Assembly: GCF_948329825.1 (NCBI RefSeq)
Contig: NZ_CAOJCM010000002.1
Location: 558,001-622,000, forward strand
From: Paenibacillus sp. JJ-100
GTDB lineage: Bacteria > Bacillota > Bacilli > Paenibacillales > Paenibacillaceae
DNA: 64,000 nt
Direction: 5' to 3'
Under the pieces are notes generated by a model that was not told the origin of the DNA, searched no databases, and was given only the letters and a program-made list of their open reading frames with translations. The translations under genes were made by a program, and so were the position numbers. Below are positions 1-10,007 of the stretch, one piece after another; position 1 is the stretch's first letter, and each line of letters begins with the position of its first letter.

Positions 1-627
1 ATCAAGTTGACTTGTGTACTCCTGCTTTTGTTTTTCTACATTACCTCTGGCTCCAGATGATGGCCAGTCTCCATTCACTGTTGAGATCCAAGCTCCACGC
101 ATCTCATCGTTCACTGGCGGCTTGACCTCTTCCCCAGGCTGTGCAGGAGTTACTGGCGGCAGTTCTGGTGTTGGCTTCATGACATCTCCACTGTACAGAT
201 CAATCGTCTGGGCAGTCTGATTCCAGTTGACCTGAATGCCCAAATTCTCACTTACAAAACGAATCGGGACCATCACACGACCTTGCTTTAGTTGCACTGA
301 AGCATCTAAATTGACCACCGCATTATCTACTGTGGCTTGCTGACGCCCACTCGTCATCTTGATAATCGAGTCCGATTTCTGAATCGTCACCGTCCGGTTT
401 GCCTGAGACCATAAAACAGTAGCACCTAGTCCTTCACTGATAACACGCAGCGGGACCATCGTTACGTTCACCTTGGGCATGATGTAAGGTGATACATCCG
501 TTTCCAGACGTTGACCATCCAGAAAAATTGCAATCTCTTTCTTGGCCGCTGCCTGAGCAGTGAAACCGGTTGTCTGTAATGCAAGTACGAAAATAAGTAA
601 AAACATGAGTCCTTTACGAAACTTCAT
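1..627 (-). CDS. Secreted stalk-domain protein with start of a family-10-like glycosyl hydrolase domain (partial)
   Basis: The coding strand enters at 627 (ATG) and runs off the left edge after 209 codons. Residues 1-27 form a signal peptide (MKFRKGLM, hydrophobic core, then AQAAAKKE). Residues about 30-145 form a copper-amine-oxidase N-terminal-like stalk domain, seen as two repeats with VPLRVISEGLG and VPIRFVSENLG. A proline-rich linker follows, and at about residue 180 the motif RGAWISTVNGDWPS begins, the typical opening of GHL10/YngK-type (DUF187) glycosyl hydrolase-like domains. Likely a cell-wall or polysaccharide-acting extracellular enzyme; substrate unknown. The catalytic part lies outside the window, so the family call rests on the opening motif and the usual stalk-GHL10 architecture of Paenibacillus. 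Confidence 0.8.
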   Translation of the reverse strand, partial: MKFRKGLMFLLIFVLALQTTGFTAQAAAKKEIAIFLDGQRLETDVSPYIMPKVNVTMVPLRVISEGLGATVLWSQANRTVTIQKSDSIIKMTSGRQQATVDNAVVNLDASVQLKQGRVMVPIRFVSENLGIQVNWNQTAQTIDLYSGDVMKPTPELPPVTPAQPGEEVKPPVNDEMRGAWISTVNGDWPSSGARGNVEKQKQEYTSQLD

Positions 628-761
628 TTAATCCAACCCTCCAGCATCTTTATAATTTGCGGTAAATTCTACTAGTTTAATAGACGCATAGCAGAGTGGT
701 TTAGTTGCGAAATTGGTAAAATGACGGGTGGCCTCAAAATATCGTATACAATCCATAAACA

Positions 762-806
762 TAAAAAATGCTCCTCGCCATATACCTACCTTTGGCGAGA
801 AGCATT
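762..806 (-). terminator. Rho-independent terminator of mntR
   Basis: A 14-bp stem with one mismatch (AATGCTTCTCGCCA pairing with TGGCGAGGAGCATT) and a 12-nt loop lies about 30 bp beyond the mntR stop. On the minus strand it is followed directly by a run of T residues. It separates mntR from the stalk/glycosidase gene. Confidence 0.8.
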
Positions 807-835
807 TCTTACGTGTTACCATATAAATTCAAGGT

Positions 836-1264
836 TCAAGAGTCCGTGTTACTCATGATTTCCTGAATGTTTCTCAGATCTTGCAGGCGACTCTCATCCT
901 GACGGAAATATTCCACCAAAGATTCTATACACGTAATGGAATCCCAACTTAAATGATGCTCAATACCTTCCACATCGTTATAAATATTCTCCTCCTGCAC
1001 ACCTATGGTCGATAGAAACTCCTCGAGCAGATGATGGCGCTCCATCAATCTTTTGCCCATCTTTTTTCCTTTGGGTGTCAGTACCAGCCCGCGGTACTTC
1101 TCATAGATCAGGTACTCGTCCTTGTCCAGCTTTTGGATCATCTTCGTCACGGATGAAGGATGTACTTCTAGTCCTTCAGCTATATCAGACACACGAGCAT
1201 AGCCCTTTTCTTCAATTAATTTGTATATACGCTCCAAATAATCTTCCATACTGGGCGTTGGCAT
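836..1264 (-). CDS. mntR: Manganese-dependent transcriptional regulator MntR
   Basis: DtxR/MntR-family regulator that senses Mn(II) and controls manganese uptake and efflux genes. At 142 residues it matches Bacillus subtilis MntR in length and closely in sequence (for example [20 protein letters not shown]). The N-terminal winged helix covers about residues 1-70 and the dimer/metal domain the rest. All six metal ligands of the Bacillus protein are present at the same numbers: Asp8, Glu11, His77, Glu99, Glu102 and His103. It stands alone, divergent from splB and with its own terminator. No mnt transport gene is in the window, so the targets are elsewhere. Confidence 0.96.
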   Translation of the reverse strand: MPTPSMEDYLERIYKLIEEKGYARVSDIAEGLEVHPSSVTKMIQKLDKDEYLIYEKYRGLVLTPKGKKMGKRLMERHHLLEEFLSTIGVQEENIYNDVEGIEHHLSWDSITCIESLVEYFRQDESRLQDLRNIQEIMSNTDS

Positions 1265-1453
1265 CTGCTTCCCTCTCTTCTCTCTGACCGGTTCTTCGTA
1301 CCAGGTCCCTATCCTCTAATGATACATGTTATCAATGTGCATTGGCAAGTCCTACCCATTTCAGTCCGTTTCATTCCACAAGGATTTGGCAGGCGTGACT
1401 TTTCTTTTGTAGAGGCAAACTAAGTTCAGTTCCGTACTGAAAGGAGTGATTTT

Positions 1454-2524
1454 GTGAGCACAAGTGTGGCCCAGCCCCCTGTTCGAAAAGCAAAGGGCAC
1501 TAAACCTTTTATTCCCGATTTGGTGTACTTTGAACCCGGTGCATTAGAATATGAAAAAGGCAAACGCATTATGGAATGGGTGACTTCTCGAAATATTCCT
1601 TATCAGATGACAACTTCTCACAATCGAATCACCAATCTGCCCGGTGAGACGGAGCAGGAGAAGTATCGAATGGCCAAGCGAACGTTGGTTGTCGGTGTTC
1701 GTAAAACGCTAAAATTTGACCAGTCGAAACCATCAGCGGAGTACGCTATTCCAATCTCTACAGGATGTATGGGGCATTGTCATTATTGTTATCTTCAAAC
1801 AACACTGGGCGCCAAACCTTATGTACGCGTATATGTAAATACCGAAGAAATCATTGAGGCAGCCAAGGGATATATCGAGGAGCGAAAACCTGAAATCACT
1901 CGCTTTGAAGCTGCTTGTACTTCGGATCCTGTTGGCTTGGAACATATCACAGAGAACCTTAGCGACCTCATCCGTTTTATGGCAGATGAAGAGTATGGGC
2001 GATTACGCTTCGTCACCAAATATCACCATGTAGAGCCTCTGCTGGGGATCAAGCATAATGGCCACACGCGCATTCGATTTAGCGTGAATTCCGACTATGT
2101 TATTAAAAACTTTGAACCAGCAACCTCACGTTTTGAAGAACGGATCGAAGCGGCAGGAAAAATTGCCCATGCTGGCTATCCGCTCGGGTTTATTATTGCT
2201 CCAATCATCTGGTATGATGGCTGGCAAGAGGGCTACGCAGAATTGCTGCAAAAACTCGCGGATACCTTGCCTGAAGAAGCAACTAAAGATCTGACGTTTG
2301 AGATGATTCAGCATCGTTTCACTAAAACGGCAAAAGCAACTATAGAGAAACGTTATCCCAAAACCAAGCTGGAAATGGATATTGAGAAGCGCAAAATGAA
2401 ATGGGGCCGATGGGGCCAATACAAATATGTATACAAAGACGATCAACAGGATGCTCTGCGTGAGTTTATCACTGAACGCATTTTCGAGCATTTCCCGTTA
2501 GCGAACATTGATTATTTCACCTAA
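1454..2524 (+). CDS. splB: Spore photoproduct lyase
   Basis: Radical SAM enzyme that repairs 5-thyminyl-5,6-dihydrothymine in spore DNA during germination. The 356-residue protein carries the CxxxCxxC cluster motif at Cys105, Cys109 and Cys112 and the conserved Cys155 in the EAACTSDPVG segment, equivalent to the H-atom donor Cys141 of B. subtilis SplB (numbering shifted by 14). The start is GTG at 1454, preceded by AAGGAG with good spacing. A small inverted repeat (TTCAGT/ACTGAA, 1425-1441) touches the ribosome binding site. The gene is monocistronic; no splA precedes it. Its presence implies an endospore former. Confidence 0.96.
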   Translation: MSTSVAQPPVRKAKGTKPFIPDLVYFEPGALEYEKGKRIMEWVTSRNIPYQMTTSHNRITNLPGETEQEKYRMAKRTLVVGVRKTLKFDQSKPSAEYAIPISTGCMGHCHYCYLQTTLGAKPYVRVYVNTEEIIEAAKGYIEERKPEITRFEAACTSDPVGLEHITENLSDLIRFMADEEYGRLRFVTKYHHVEPLLGIKHNGHTRIRFSVNSDYVIKNFEPATSRFEERIEAAGKIAHAGYPLGFIIAPIIWYDGWQEGYAELLQKLADTLPEEATKDLTFEMIQHRFTKTAKATIEKRYPKTKLEMDIEKRKMKWGRWGQYKYVYKDDQQDALREFITERIFEHFPLANIDYFT

Positions 2525-2570
2525 AAGAGATATCCTTTTAACTTTTCACATTTTACACGTTCAAATTAAA

Positions 2571-2616
2571 AAAGCAGGCTGCATGCTCCAGATGATCTGG
2601 TTGATGCAGTCTGCTT
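2571..2616 (-). terminator. Terminator of ccdA (facing splB)
   Basis: Stem 2572-2584 / 2604-2616 (13 bp, one mismatch) with an inner CCAGA/TCTGG pairing. On the minus strand it is followed by a T-rich run, so it mainly ends ccdA. It lies between the convergent splB and ccdA. Confidence 0.7.
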
Positions 2617-2669
2617 CAGGTAAACGATTCACCTTATATTCTGTCTTTTTATATTCTGTCGTTCTACTG

Positions 2670-3383
2670 TTATATAATCATCCACTCTGGTGTGATTTTC
2701 TGCAGCCAAATGGTTATTTTGGTCATCTGGTCTGTAAATAACAAGATACCCATCAGCAGCATCAATGCCCCGCCAATCTTCATCATGACATTGGAATACC
2801 GCAAAATCCAGCGTGTAGAGCCAATGAAAAATGCCAAAACAAAGAAAGGTAACGCGAATCCTACAGTGTATCCTGTAATCAGTGTCAGCCATGTGGATGG
2901 TTCACTTGCAGCCATTGCTATAATGGTCGCCAGAATCGGTCCAATACAAGGTGACCATCCTGCGGAAAAGCCAATCCCAAAAACAAAAGACCCTAAATAC
3001 CCCGCTGGTTTCCACTTCATATCCAACTTTCGTTCTTTCATCAAAAACTGAGGTTTGAAAATGCCTAATAAAAACAACCCCATTAACATAATAAGAATTG
3101 CTGACAGTTGGCGAATTAGATCCCGATTTTCATTGAAAAATTGTCCAAATAATCCTGCACCAAGACCAAGCGAATAAAACACAGCGGAAAAGCCCAAAAT
3201 AAACGCCAATGTATGCGTCATCGTCTTCAAACGTACTTCCCGCTGATTACGATCTTCCTTCAACTGTTGAACAGTCATTCCTGTGATATAGGAAAGGTAA
3301 GAAGGATATAGTGGAAGACAACAGGGTGATATAAAAGAAGCGAGGCCGGCAATAAAAGCCAGCCATACATTAACATCAGGCAT
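2670..3383 (-). CDS. ccdA: Cytochrome c biogenesis protein CcdA
   Basis: Polytopic membrane protein that passes electrons from cytoplasmic thioredoxin to extracytoplasmic thiol-disulfide proteins for cytochrome c maturation and, in Bacillus, spore synthesis. The 237 residues contain about six membrane segments. The two redox signatures of the family are present: SPCCLPLYPSYLSYITG near residue 20 and GWSPCIGPIL near residue 140. The start ATG at 3383 has AAGGGAG upstream. It follows the zinc transporter genes on the same strand by 54 bp and could be cotranscribed with them, but a functional link to zinc is not evident. Confidence 0.93.
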   Translation of the reverse strand: MPDVNVWLAFIAGLASFISPCCLPLYPSYLSYITGMTVQQLKEDRNQREVRLKTMTHTLAFILGFSAVFYSLGLGAGLFGQFFNENRDLIRQLSAILIMLMGLFLLGIFKPQFLMKERKLDMKWKPAGYLGSFVFGIGFSAGWSPCIGPILATIIAMAASEPSTWLTLITGYTVGFALPFFVLAFFIGSTRWILRYSNVMMKIGGALMLLMGILLFTDQMTKITIWLQKITPEWMII

Positions 3384-3437
3384 GAAGCAATGTCTCCCTT
3401 CCTCGGGCTCACTTGCTTGATCATTGTTTGGATGAGG

Positions 3438-4241
3438 TCAAGCCCGAAACCCTTTTTTTCCAATCATCGTAAGGATCAGCATCATGATCAGCAATAATAC
3501 AATGGTGGCACCTGGGGCAAGATTCCATATCCCTGCTGTAACCAGTCCAATTACAACAGCAAGTTCTCCGATGACGACCGAGAGAATGATCGCTGATCTG
3601 AAACTTCGAGCCATGAGCAAACTGACGGCTACAGGGATGGTTAGCAGTGCCGACACCAGCAACGCCCCAACAATTTTGATCGCTGTACTAATCACCAGAG
3701 CAGTCATCACCGTGATCAGCATATTTAGAATTTTAACCGGTAGTCCAGTGACAGCAGCCGCATCTTCTTCGAAGCTGAGCAAGAAGAACTCCTTATGTAA
3801 AAGAGCCACGACGATAACAACGATTAATGTCACAATTCCAACCAACTTCAGATCTGTTGCATCCAGGGTGTAGATGCTGCCGAACAAATAACTCATCACA
3901 TCTGCGTTGTACCCTTTTCCTAGTGTGAAAAAGAGGGATGCCAGCGCCACGCCTCCAGACATGATTATAGCTATGGACAATTCCGCATAGCTTTTATATG
4001 CCTTGCGAAGCTTCTCAATGGCGAACGAGGCGAGTACTGCAAAGATCAGACCTACACCGATCGGATAAACCTCGATCAGAAAACCGAGCGCTACTCCTGC
4101 GATTGTGACGTGCGACAAGGTATCTCCTATCATCGACAATCTTCGTAATACGAGGAAAAGTCCGATCAGCGGAGCCGTAATGCCGATAAGCAATCCACCT
4201 GCAAGTGCACGCTGAAAAAAATCACTCCATAATATCTCCAA
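3438..4241 (-). CDS. znuB: Zinc ABC transporter permease (ZnuB/AdcB type)
   Basis: ABC-3 family membrane permease of a divalent-metal importer. The 267 residues span about eight or nine hydrophobic segments and include the family signature around SMIGDTLSHVTIAGVALG. It is the third gene of the znuA-znuC-znuB operon, and its neighbours (a His-rich binding protein and a Zur box) indicate zinc rather than manganese. The start appears to be TTG at 4241, with AAGGAG about 11 bases upstream. Confidence 0.92.
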   Translation of the reverse strand: MEILWSDFFQRALAGGLLIGITAPLIGLFLVLRRLSMIGDTLSHVTIAGVALGFLIEVYPIGVGLIFAVLASFAIEKLRKAYKSYAELSIAIIMSGGVALASLFFTLGKGYNADVMSYLFGSIYTLDATDLKLVGIVTLIVVIVVALLHKEFFLLSFEEDAAAVTGLPVKILNMLITVMTALVISTAIKIVGALLVSALLTIPVAVSLLMARSFRSAIILSVVIGELAVVIGLVTAGIWNLAPGATIVLLLIMMLILTMIGKKGFRA

Positions 4242-4290
4242 AACAAACTCGACTCCTTCGGCCTGTTAATCTAATGGCCCACAAACATAA

Positions 4291-5049
4291 CTAGCGTACC
4301 TGCGCGGTAGTATGCTGCAGGTTAGTCTCTACACAATCTTCTATCTCATGTGAATGCCGTACATGGAAGTGGATCTTGCCATTACTAAGGGCTGCTTCCG
4401 AGCCCAAATAACTCTCCATTCGGTCCATGTCGTGAGATACCATCAGAAACGTCATTCGATGATGTTCATGCATGTGTGTAATCAGTTCAAAAAAACTAGC
4501 CTGTGACTCCGCATCAATTCCCACCGTAGGTTCATCAAGAATGAGTAGATCTGGATGATTGATCAGTGCACGAGCAAGAAAAACCCGTTGTTGCTGACCG
4601 CCAGACAGTTGTCCAATGCGTTTGTTTGCGATATCTTCGATTCGCATCACTTTCATCGCATCAATGGACTGTTGATGAGCTTGGCGGGAGATTCGGCGAA
4701 ACATGTTTTTGTTATTGTATAGTCCGGACATGACCACCTCACGCACAGTAGCCGGGAACAACGGATTAAATGCATTTTTTTGAGGCACATACCCAATCCG
4801 GTTCCAATCCTTAAATTTGCGAATCGACTGACCAAAGAGTTTGATATCCCCCTGTGCAGGAGGCAGTAACCCTACCAGCATACGAAGCAACGTTGTTTTC
4901 CCTGCTCCGTTGGAACCAATAATACCCACAAAATCTCGCTGTTGCACCATAAAATTGAGATTTTCAATCACACGCTGATCTCCATAGGAAAACGAAAGAT
5001 TTTCAATCTCGATAATTGGATCATGACATAGTGGCATGATTTGCTGCAT
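4291..5049 (-). CDS. znuC: Zinc ABC transporter ATP-binding protein (ZnuC/AdcC type)
   Basis: ATPase subunit of the zinc importer. Visible motifs are Walker A GSNGAGKTT, signature LSGGQQQR, Walker B LLILDEPTVGID and the switch His in LMVSHD. The reading frame stays open up to an ATG at 5154, directly after the znuA stop, but the conserved family start lies near the ATG at 5049 (MQQIMPLCHD), preceded by GAAGGGCGG. I chose 5049 (252 residues), which leaves about 110 nt between znuA and znuC holding a hairpin. Use of 5154 would add 35 residues unlike ABC ATPases. Confidence 0.92.
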   Translation of the reverse strand: MQQIMPLCHDPIIEIENLSFSYGDQRVIENLNFMVQQRDFVGIIGSNGAGKTTLLRMLVGLLPPAQGDIKLFGQSIRKFKDWNRIGYVPQKNAFNPLFPATVREVVMSGLYNNKNMFRRISRQAHQQSIDAMKVMRIEDIANKRIGQLSGGQQQRVFLARALINHPDLLILDEPTVGIDAESQASFFELITHMHEHHRMTFLMVSHDMDRMESYLGSEAALSNGKIHFHVRHSHEIEDCVETNLQHTTAQVR

Positions 5050-5094
5050 GGCAAAGCCGCCCTTCGTAATAAATAAATGACCTAAACATACTGC

Positions 5095-5136
5095 ATAACA
5101 CTCCAAAAGTCTTCGCCGATGAAACAGCAAAGACTT
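5095..5136 (-). promoter_or_regulatory. Hairpin between znuA and znuC
   Basis: An inverted repeat AAGTCTTTGC/GCGAAGACTT (10 bp, one mismatch, loop about 10) sits in the znuA-znuC spacer, about 50-90 bp before the chosen znuC start. No long T run follows, so it is more likely an mRNA-processing or stability element that favours the binding-protein message than a terminator. Role inferred. Confidence 0.4.
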
Positions 5137-5159
5137 CTGGACGTTTACTCTCATTCTTC

Positions 5160-6227
5160 TTATTTTAATGCGATCAACAGATTTTGCAAATTTTTCTCCA
5201 TCAGAGTGAAATAATCATCTTTGTTTTTTACCTGTTCTTGGGTTAGCCCTTCCACCGGGTTTAACACCATTGTTTCTACGTCTGCCTCACTCGCAAGTGT
5301 TTTAGCTAGTTTGTCCGAGACAAGCTCTTCAAAGAAAATGTACTTGATCCCCTCATCTTTAACCAGTTTAGCCAGCTTAACAATGTCTTGGCCTGTCGGT
5401 TCTGCATCTGGGGAAAGCCCCATGATGGCATGCTGCTTCAAGCCATAATCACGTGCAAGATAGCCGAAGGCTTGATGTGATACCACAATTTCCTTGTTTG
5501 GCACTGAGGCGAGTTCATCGGTGAAACGCTGATCGAGAGCCTCAAGTTTAGTACGAAGTTCTTCGTAACGTTGCTCATAACCTGCTTGGTGTGAAGGATC
5601 AACTTCTACGAGGCTATTCTTAATATTTTCTGCCATAATCATTGCAGATTTTGGACTAACCCAAGTATGGGGATCAATATGATGGTCAGCTACCTGTTCC
5701 TCATGGCCGCTCTCGTCTGCATGATCATCAACATGTTCGTCCCCATGCTCTTCGCCATGTCCATGTCCATGGCCGTCATCCCCTTCGGCCGTTAGCAGCT
5801 CTATACCTTCACTCACTGCCACGGATTTCACTTTTGAATCACTGTCCAGTGATTTCAAAAAGTTCGGTACCCAGCCTTCCAGTCCTGCTCCATTGTAAAG
5901 GAACAGTTGTGCCTTGGATGTGTTTACGATGTCCTGGCTCTTCGGTGTCCAATCATGAGGTTCTACACCTGTTGGCAGCAAGTTAATAACGTTAGCATCC
6001 TCTCCACCAATTGCCGTAGTAAATGCATATACCGGATAAAATGTTGTTACAACATTCACTTTGTCTTCAACAATCTTGGCTGTATTATTGCTATTCTGTC
6101 CGCATGCGGACAATACGAGCAAAGTAAGGATGAGCAAACTACTCCAAAGAAGCTTGAATGTACTCCTTCTGTTGAGTTTGAGATTCTGACTCCGCTCAGC
6201 CTGTCTACCCTTTTTATCAAATGTCAT
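5160..6227 (-). CDS. znuA: Zinc ABC transporter substrate-binding lipoprotein (ZnuA/AdcA type)
   Basis: Cluster A-I solute-binding protein that captures Zn(II) outside the membrane and delivers it to ZnuBC. The 355 residues begin with a basic leader, a hydrophobic segment and a lipobox LSAC (Cys42), so it is a lipoprotein. A His/Asp/Glu-rich loop (HGHGHGEEHGDEH and neighbours, about residues 153-182) is the typical zinc-selective insertion. Conserved metal-ligand areas are GVEPHDWTPK, HIDPHTWVSP and VVSHQAFGYLARDYGL. First gene of znuACB, with a Zur box about 22 bp upstream of the ATG. Confidence 0.95.
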   Translation of the reverse strand: MTFDKKGRQAERSQNLKLNRRSTFKLLWSSLLILTLLVLSACGQNSNNTAKIVEDKVNVVTTFYPVYAFTTAIGGEDANVINLLPTGVEPHDWTPKSQDIVNTSKAQLFLYNGAGLEGWVPNFLKSLDSDSKVKSVAVSEGIELLTAEGDDGHGHGHGEEHGDEHVDDHADESGHEEQVADHHIDPHTWVSPKSAMIMAENIKNSLVEVDPSHQAGYEQRYEELRTKLEALDQRFTDELASVPNKEIVVSHQAFGYLARDYGLKQHAIMGLSPDAEPTGQDIVKLAKLVKDEGIKYIFFEELVSDKLAKTLASEADVETMVLNPVEGLTQEQVKNKDDYFTLMEKNLQNLLIALK

Positions 6228-6249
6228 TTATACTTCACTCCGTATCACT

Positions 6250-6268
6250 TAATCGTAATCATTACTGA
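6250..6268 (-). promoter_or_regulatory. Zur box in front of znuA
   Basis: The sequence TCGTAATCATTACTG (within 6250-6268) is a near-perfect 7-1-7 inverted repeat resembling the Bacillus Zur operator (TCGTAATNATTACGA). It lies 22-40 bp upstream of the znuA ATG, where bound repressor would block the promoter or early transcription. A Zur gene is encoded about 3 kb away at 9224-9694, supporting zinc control of znuACB. Confidence 0.75.
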
Positions 6269-6387
6269 TAGAATTATAGGTAACATCATCTTGCTTGTCA
6301 AGGCTTATGTTCTATTCATTCTTTCCGTAAGTCCGGAGTTCATAACAGTATATGCTTGTTTACCTGCGATCAGATCTACTGTAAAAC

Positions 6388-6426
6388 AACAAAAGTGGTC
6401 CGAATCACTTCGGACCACTTTTGTTT
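6388..6426 (-). terminator. Terminator of metG
   Basis: A perfect 14-bp stem (ACAAAAGTGGTCCG / CGGACCACTTTTGT) with an 8-nt loop lies 50-90 bp beyond the metG stop and is flanked by T-rich sequence on the minus strand. It insulates metG from znuA. Confidence 0.8.
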
Positions 6427-6478
6427 CAATCAGCCACCATGGCTGTAAAAAAAACTCGTTCTATACTCTATACCTTCT

Positions 6479-8551
<2,073 letters not shown>

Positions 8552-8562
8552 TTAACTGAAAA

Positions 8563-8848
8563 TAAATACAAAAAAACCCCCGCCCTATGGGACGAGAGTA
8601 TCTCTCACGTGTTACCACCCAAATTCCCCACATTTTTCACAAAACGCAGGCTTATCCGGTCTTTCGACCGCCCATTAACGCTGGATCACGCCTCAGCCTT
8701 ACGACAATAGCGACAAGTCGCTCGTTGTACGCTCGAAAGAGGTTCCTCCGGGACCATCTTCCATCCTCCTCCCAGACCGGTTCTCAGCTTCTCCGGCTCT
8801 CTGCGCTGGGGGTGTGTCTGTACTTATCCCTTCACTGGAAAATCATAT
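8563..8848 (-). promoter_or_regulatory. T-box riboswitch of metG
   Basis: The leader contains the conserved T-box element GGGTGGTAACACG (8606-8620 reverse strand) that pairs with the uncharged tRNA acceptor end. Directly after it is a GC-rich terminator (CTCTCGTCCC / GGGCGGGGG, 8577-8598) followed by six T residues. Upstream are stem I-like elements (AGAGAGCCGG, GCTGAGAACCGG). ATG triplets at 8762-8764 and 8754-8756 are candidate methionine specifiers. This is tRNA-Met-sensing control of metG; stem I boundaries and the exact specifier were not resolved by folding. Confidence 0.85.
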
Positions 8849-8854
8849 ACAGAA

Positions 8855-8884
8855 AATATACTGAAATGCTAACCTTCTTGTCAA
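8855..8884 (-). promoter_or_regulatory. Sigma-A promoter of the metG T-box leader
   Basis: A consensus -35 TTGACA (8879-8884) and a -10 TATATT (8855-8860) are separated by 18 bp on the minus strand, just before the T-box leader. This places the transcript start near 8848. Confidence 0.75.
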
Positions 8885-8966
8885 GTTTACGGCCGAGCAG
8901 CTCCAATCTGTTAGCTTCAGGAACGTACAGATCATGGATACATTCATTGCCAAGCTCGACTATACT

Positions 8967-9221
8967 TTAAGGCTCCGATACAGCAGCTTTTTTCTCTACC
9001 TTTGGCGGAACAAGATCTACGCCGCCCGGATGAAACGGATGGCATTTCGCAATCCGCTTCGCAGCTAGAAGAGAACCTCTAAGTGCACCATGCACCTCAA
9101 TCGCTTCCATCGCATACGCGGAACACGTTGGGTAAAATCGACATGTTGGCGGTTTTAAGGGAGAAATGTAATTGCGGTACACCCGGATCGGAGCTTGCAC
9201 GATTCTGCGTGAAAGTTTCAT
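8967..9221 (-). CDS. yidD: Membrane protein insertion efficiency factor YidD
   Basis: Small 84-residue protein of the YidD family, which assists YidC-dependent membrane protein insertion and is thought to sit at the inner face of the membrane. The diagnostic stretch is present: [21 protein letters not shown] and later [14 protein letters not shown]. It starts 3 bp after the zur stop, so zur and yidD are very probably one transcript. Confidence 0.93.
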   Translation of the reverse strand: MKLSRRIVQAPIRVYRNYISPLKPPTCRFYPTCSAYAMEAIEVHGALRGSLLAAKRIAKCHPFHPGGVDLVPPKVEKKAAVSEP

Positions 9222-9223
9222 CC

Positions 9224-9694
9224 CTAGTTCTTTCCGTGACTATGCACATGCTGGTGTGCCGAATCTTTCTTCGCAGGAGCATGTTCAGCACAATCCTTGC
9301 AGTATCCGAACACTTCGAACTTATGATCCACAACCTGAAATTGCTCTGGAGCATCAGCAAGCTGCATCGGGCAAAAAACGATCGGGTATGTCCTCTGGCA
9401 ATTCAGGCAGATCATATGATGGTGATGATGATGTTCACTGCAATGTGCCCTGAATTTCACGCCATCTTCAAAAATGACTTGCTCCAGTACACCCAGTTCC
9501 TGCATGACACGCAAATTGCGGTATACGGTGTCAAAGCTTAATCCGCTGTAGGTTTTACCCATATATTCGTAGACGTCCTTGGGTGCAAGATACCCCGGTG
9601 ATTCAGCAAATAACCGGGCAAGTGATTTGCGCTGGTCGGTTATCCGTAACCCCTGTGAGGACATCGTCGTTATAATTTGTTCTGTCGAAAGCAT
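9224..9694 (-). CDS. zur: Zinc uptake regulator Zur (Fur family)
   Basis: Fur-family repressor of 156 residues. The winged-helix domain includes [21 protein letters not shown], closest to Bacillus Zur (GLSFDTIYRNL). The dimer domain has the regulatory His cluster ([11 protein letters not shown]) and the two structural-zinc CxxC pairs CLNCQ and CKDC. An unusual His-rich tail ([10 protein letters not shown]) follows. With the Zur box before znuA it forms a zinc homeostasis unit. PerR is less likely, given the His cluster and the zinc neighbours. It is followed by yidD. Confidence 0.9.
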   Translation of the reverse strand: MLSTEQIITTMSSQGLRITDQRKSLARLFAESPGYLAPKDVYEYMGKTYSGLSFDTVYRNLRVMQELGVLEQVIFEDGVKFRAHCSEHHHHHHMICLNCQRTYPIVFCPMQLADAPEQFQVVDHKFEVFGYCKDCAEHAPAKKDSAHQHVHSHGKN

Positions 9695-10007
9695 GACTTA
9701 AAGCACCTCCTGTCATACAAACATTTTTGCATTCTTCATCATGCGATATTCTTCTTGTACAAAAGCAACTATTTCGTGCTATTCGTCCACCTCTAATAAT
9801 GCATGAAATAAAGTGTAGAGTCAACGAAGGTATACAATCCAAGTACATTGCACCTTTTATATCAACTTAATGAAGAAAGGACTCCATTTTCATGGAGTCC
9901 TTTCTGACGGTTCAGAAGATGAATAATTAGAGCGACTTTTGGGGTGAACGGGTATAAAAATTATAAGCTTTCACTCCAAACCGTACATTCACTTAAATCT
10001 TGTTCCC
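9695..10007. other. Intergenic region between zur and the stalk/PKD gene
   Basis: This 313-bp spacer holds the terminator of the upstream secreted-protein gene (9874-9905) and presumably the zur promoter. The zur start is preceded by AGGAGGTGC. I see no gene and no clear Zur box here. Confidence 0.6.
9874..9905 (-). terminator. Terminator of the stalk/PKD protein gene
   Basis: Perfect 13-bp stem AGAAAGGACTCCA / TGGAGTCCTTTCT with a 6-nt loop, about 100 bp beyond the stop at 10008, with a T-containing run on the minus strand. Confidence 0.75.
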
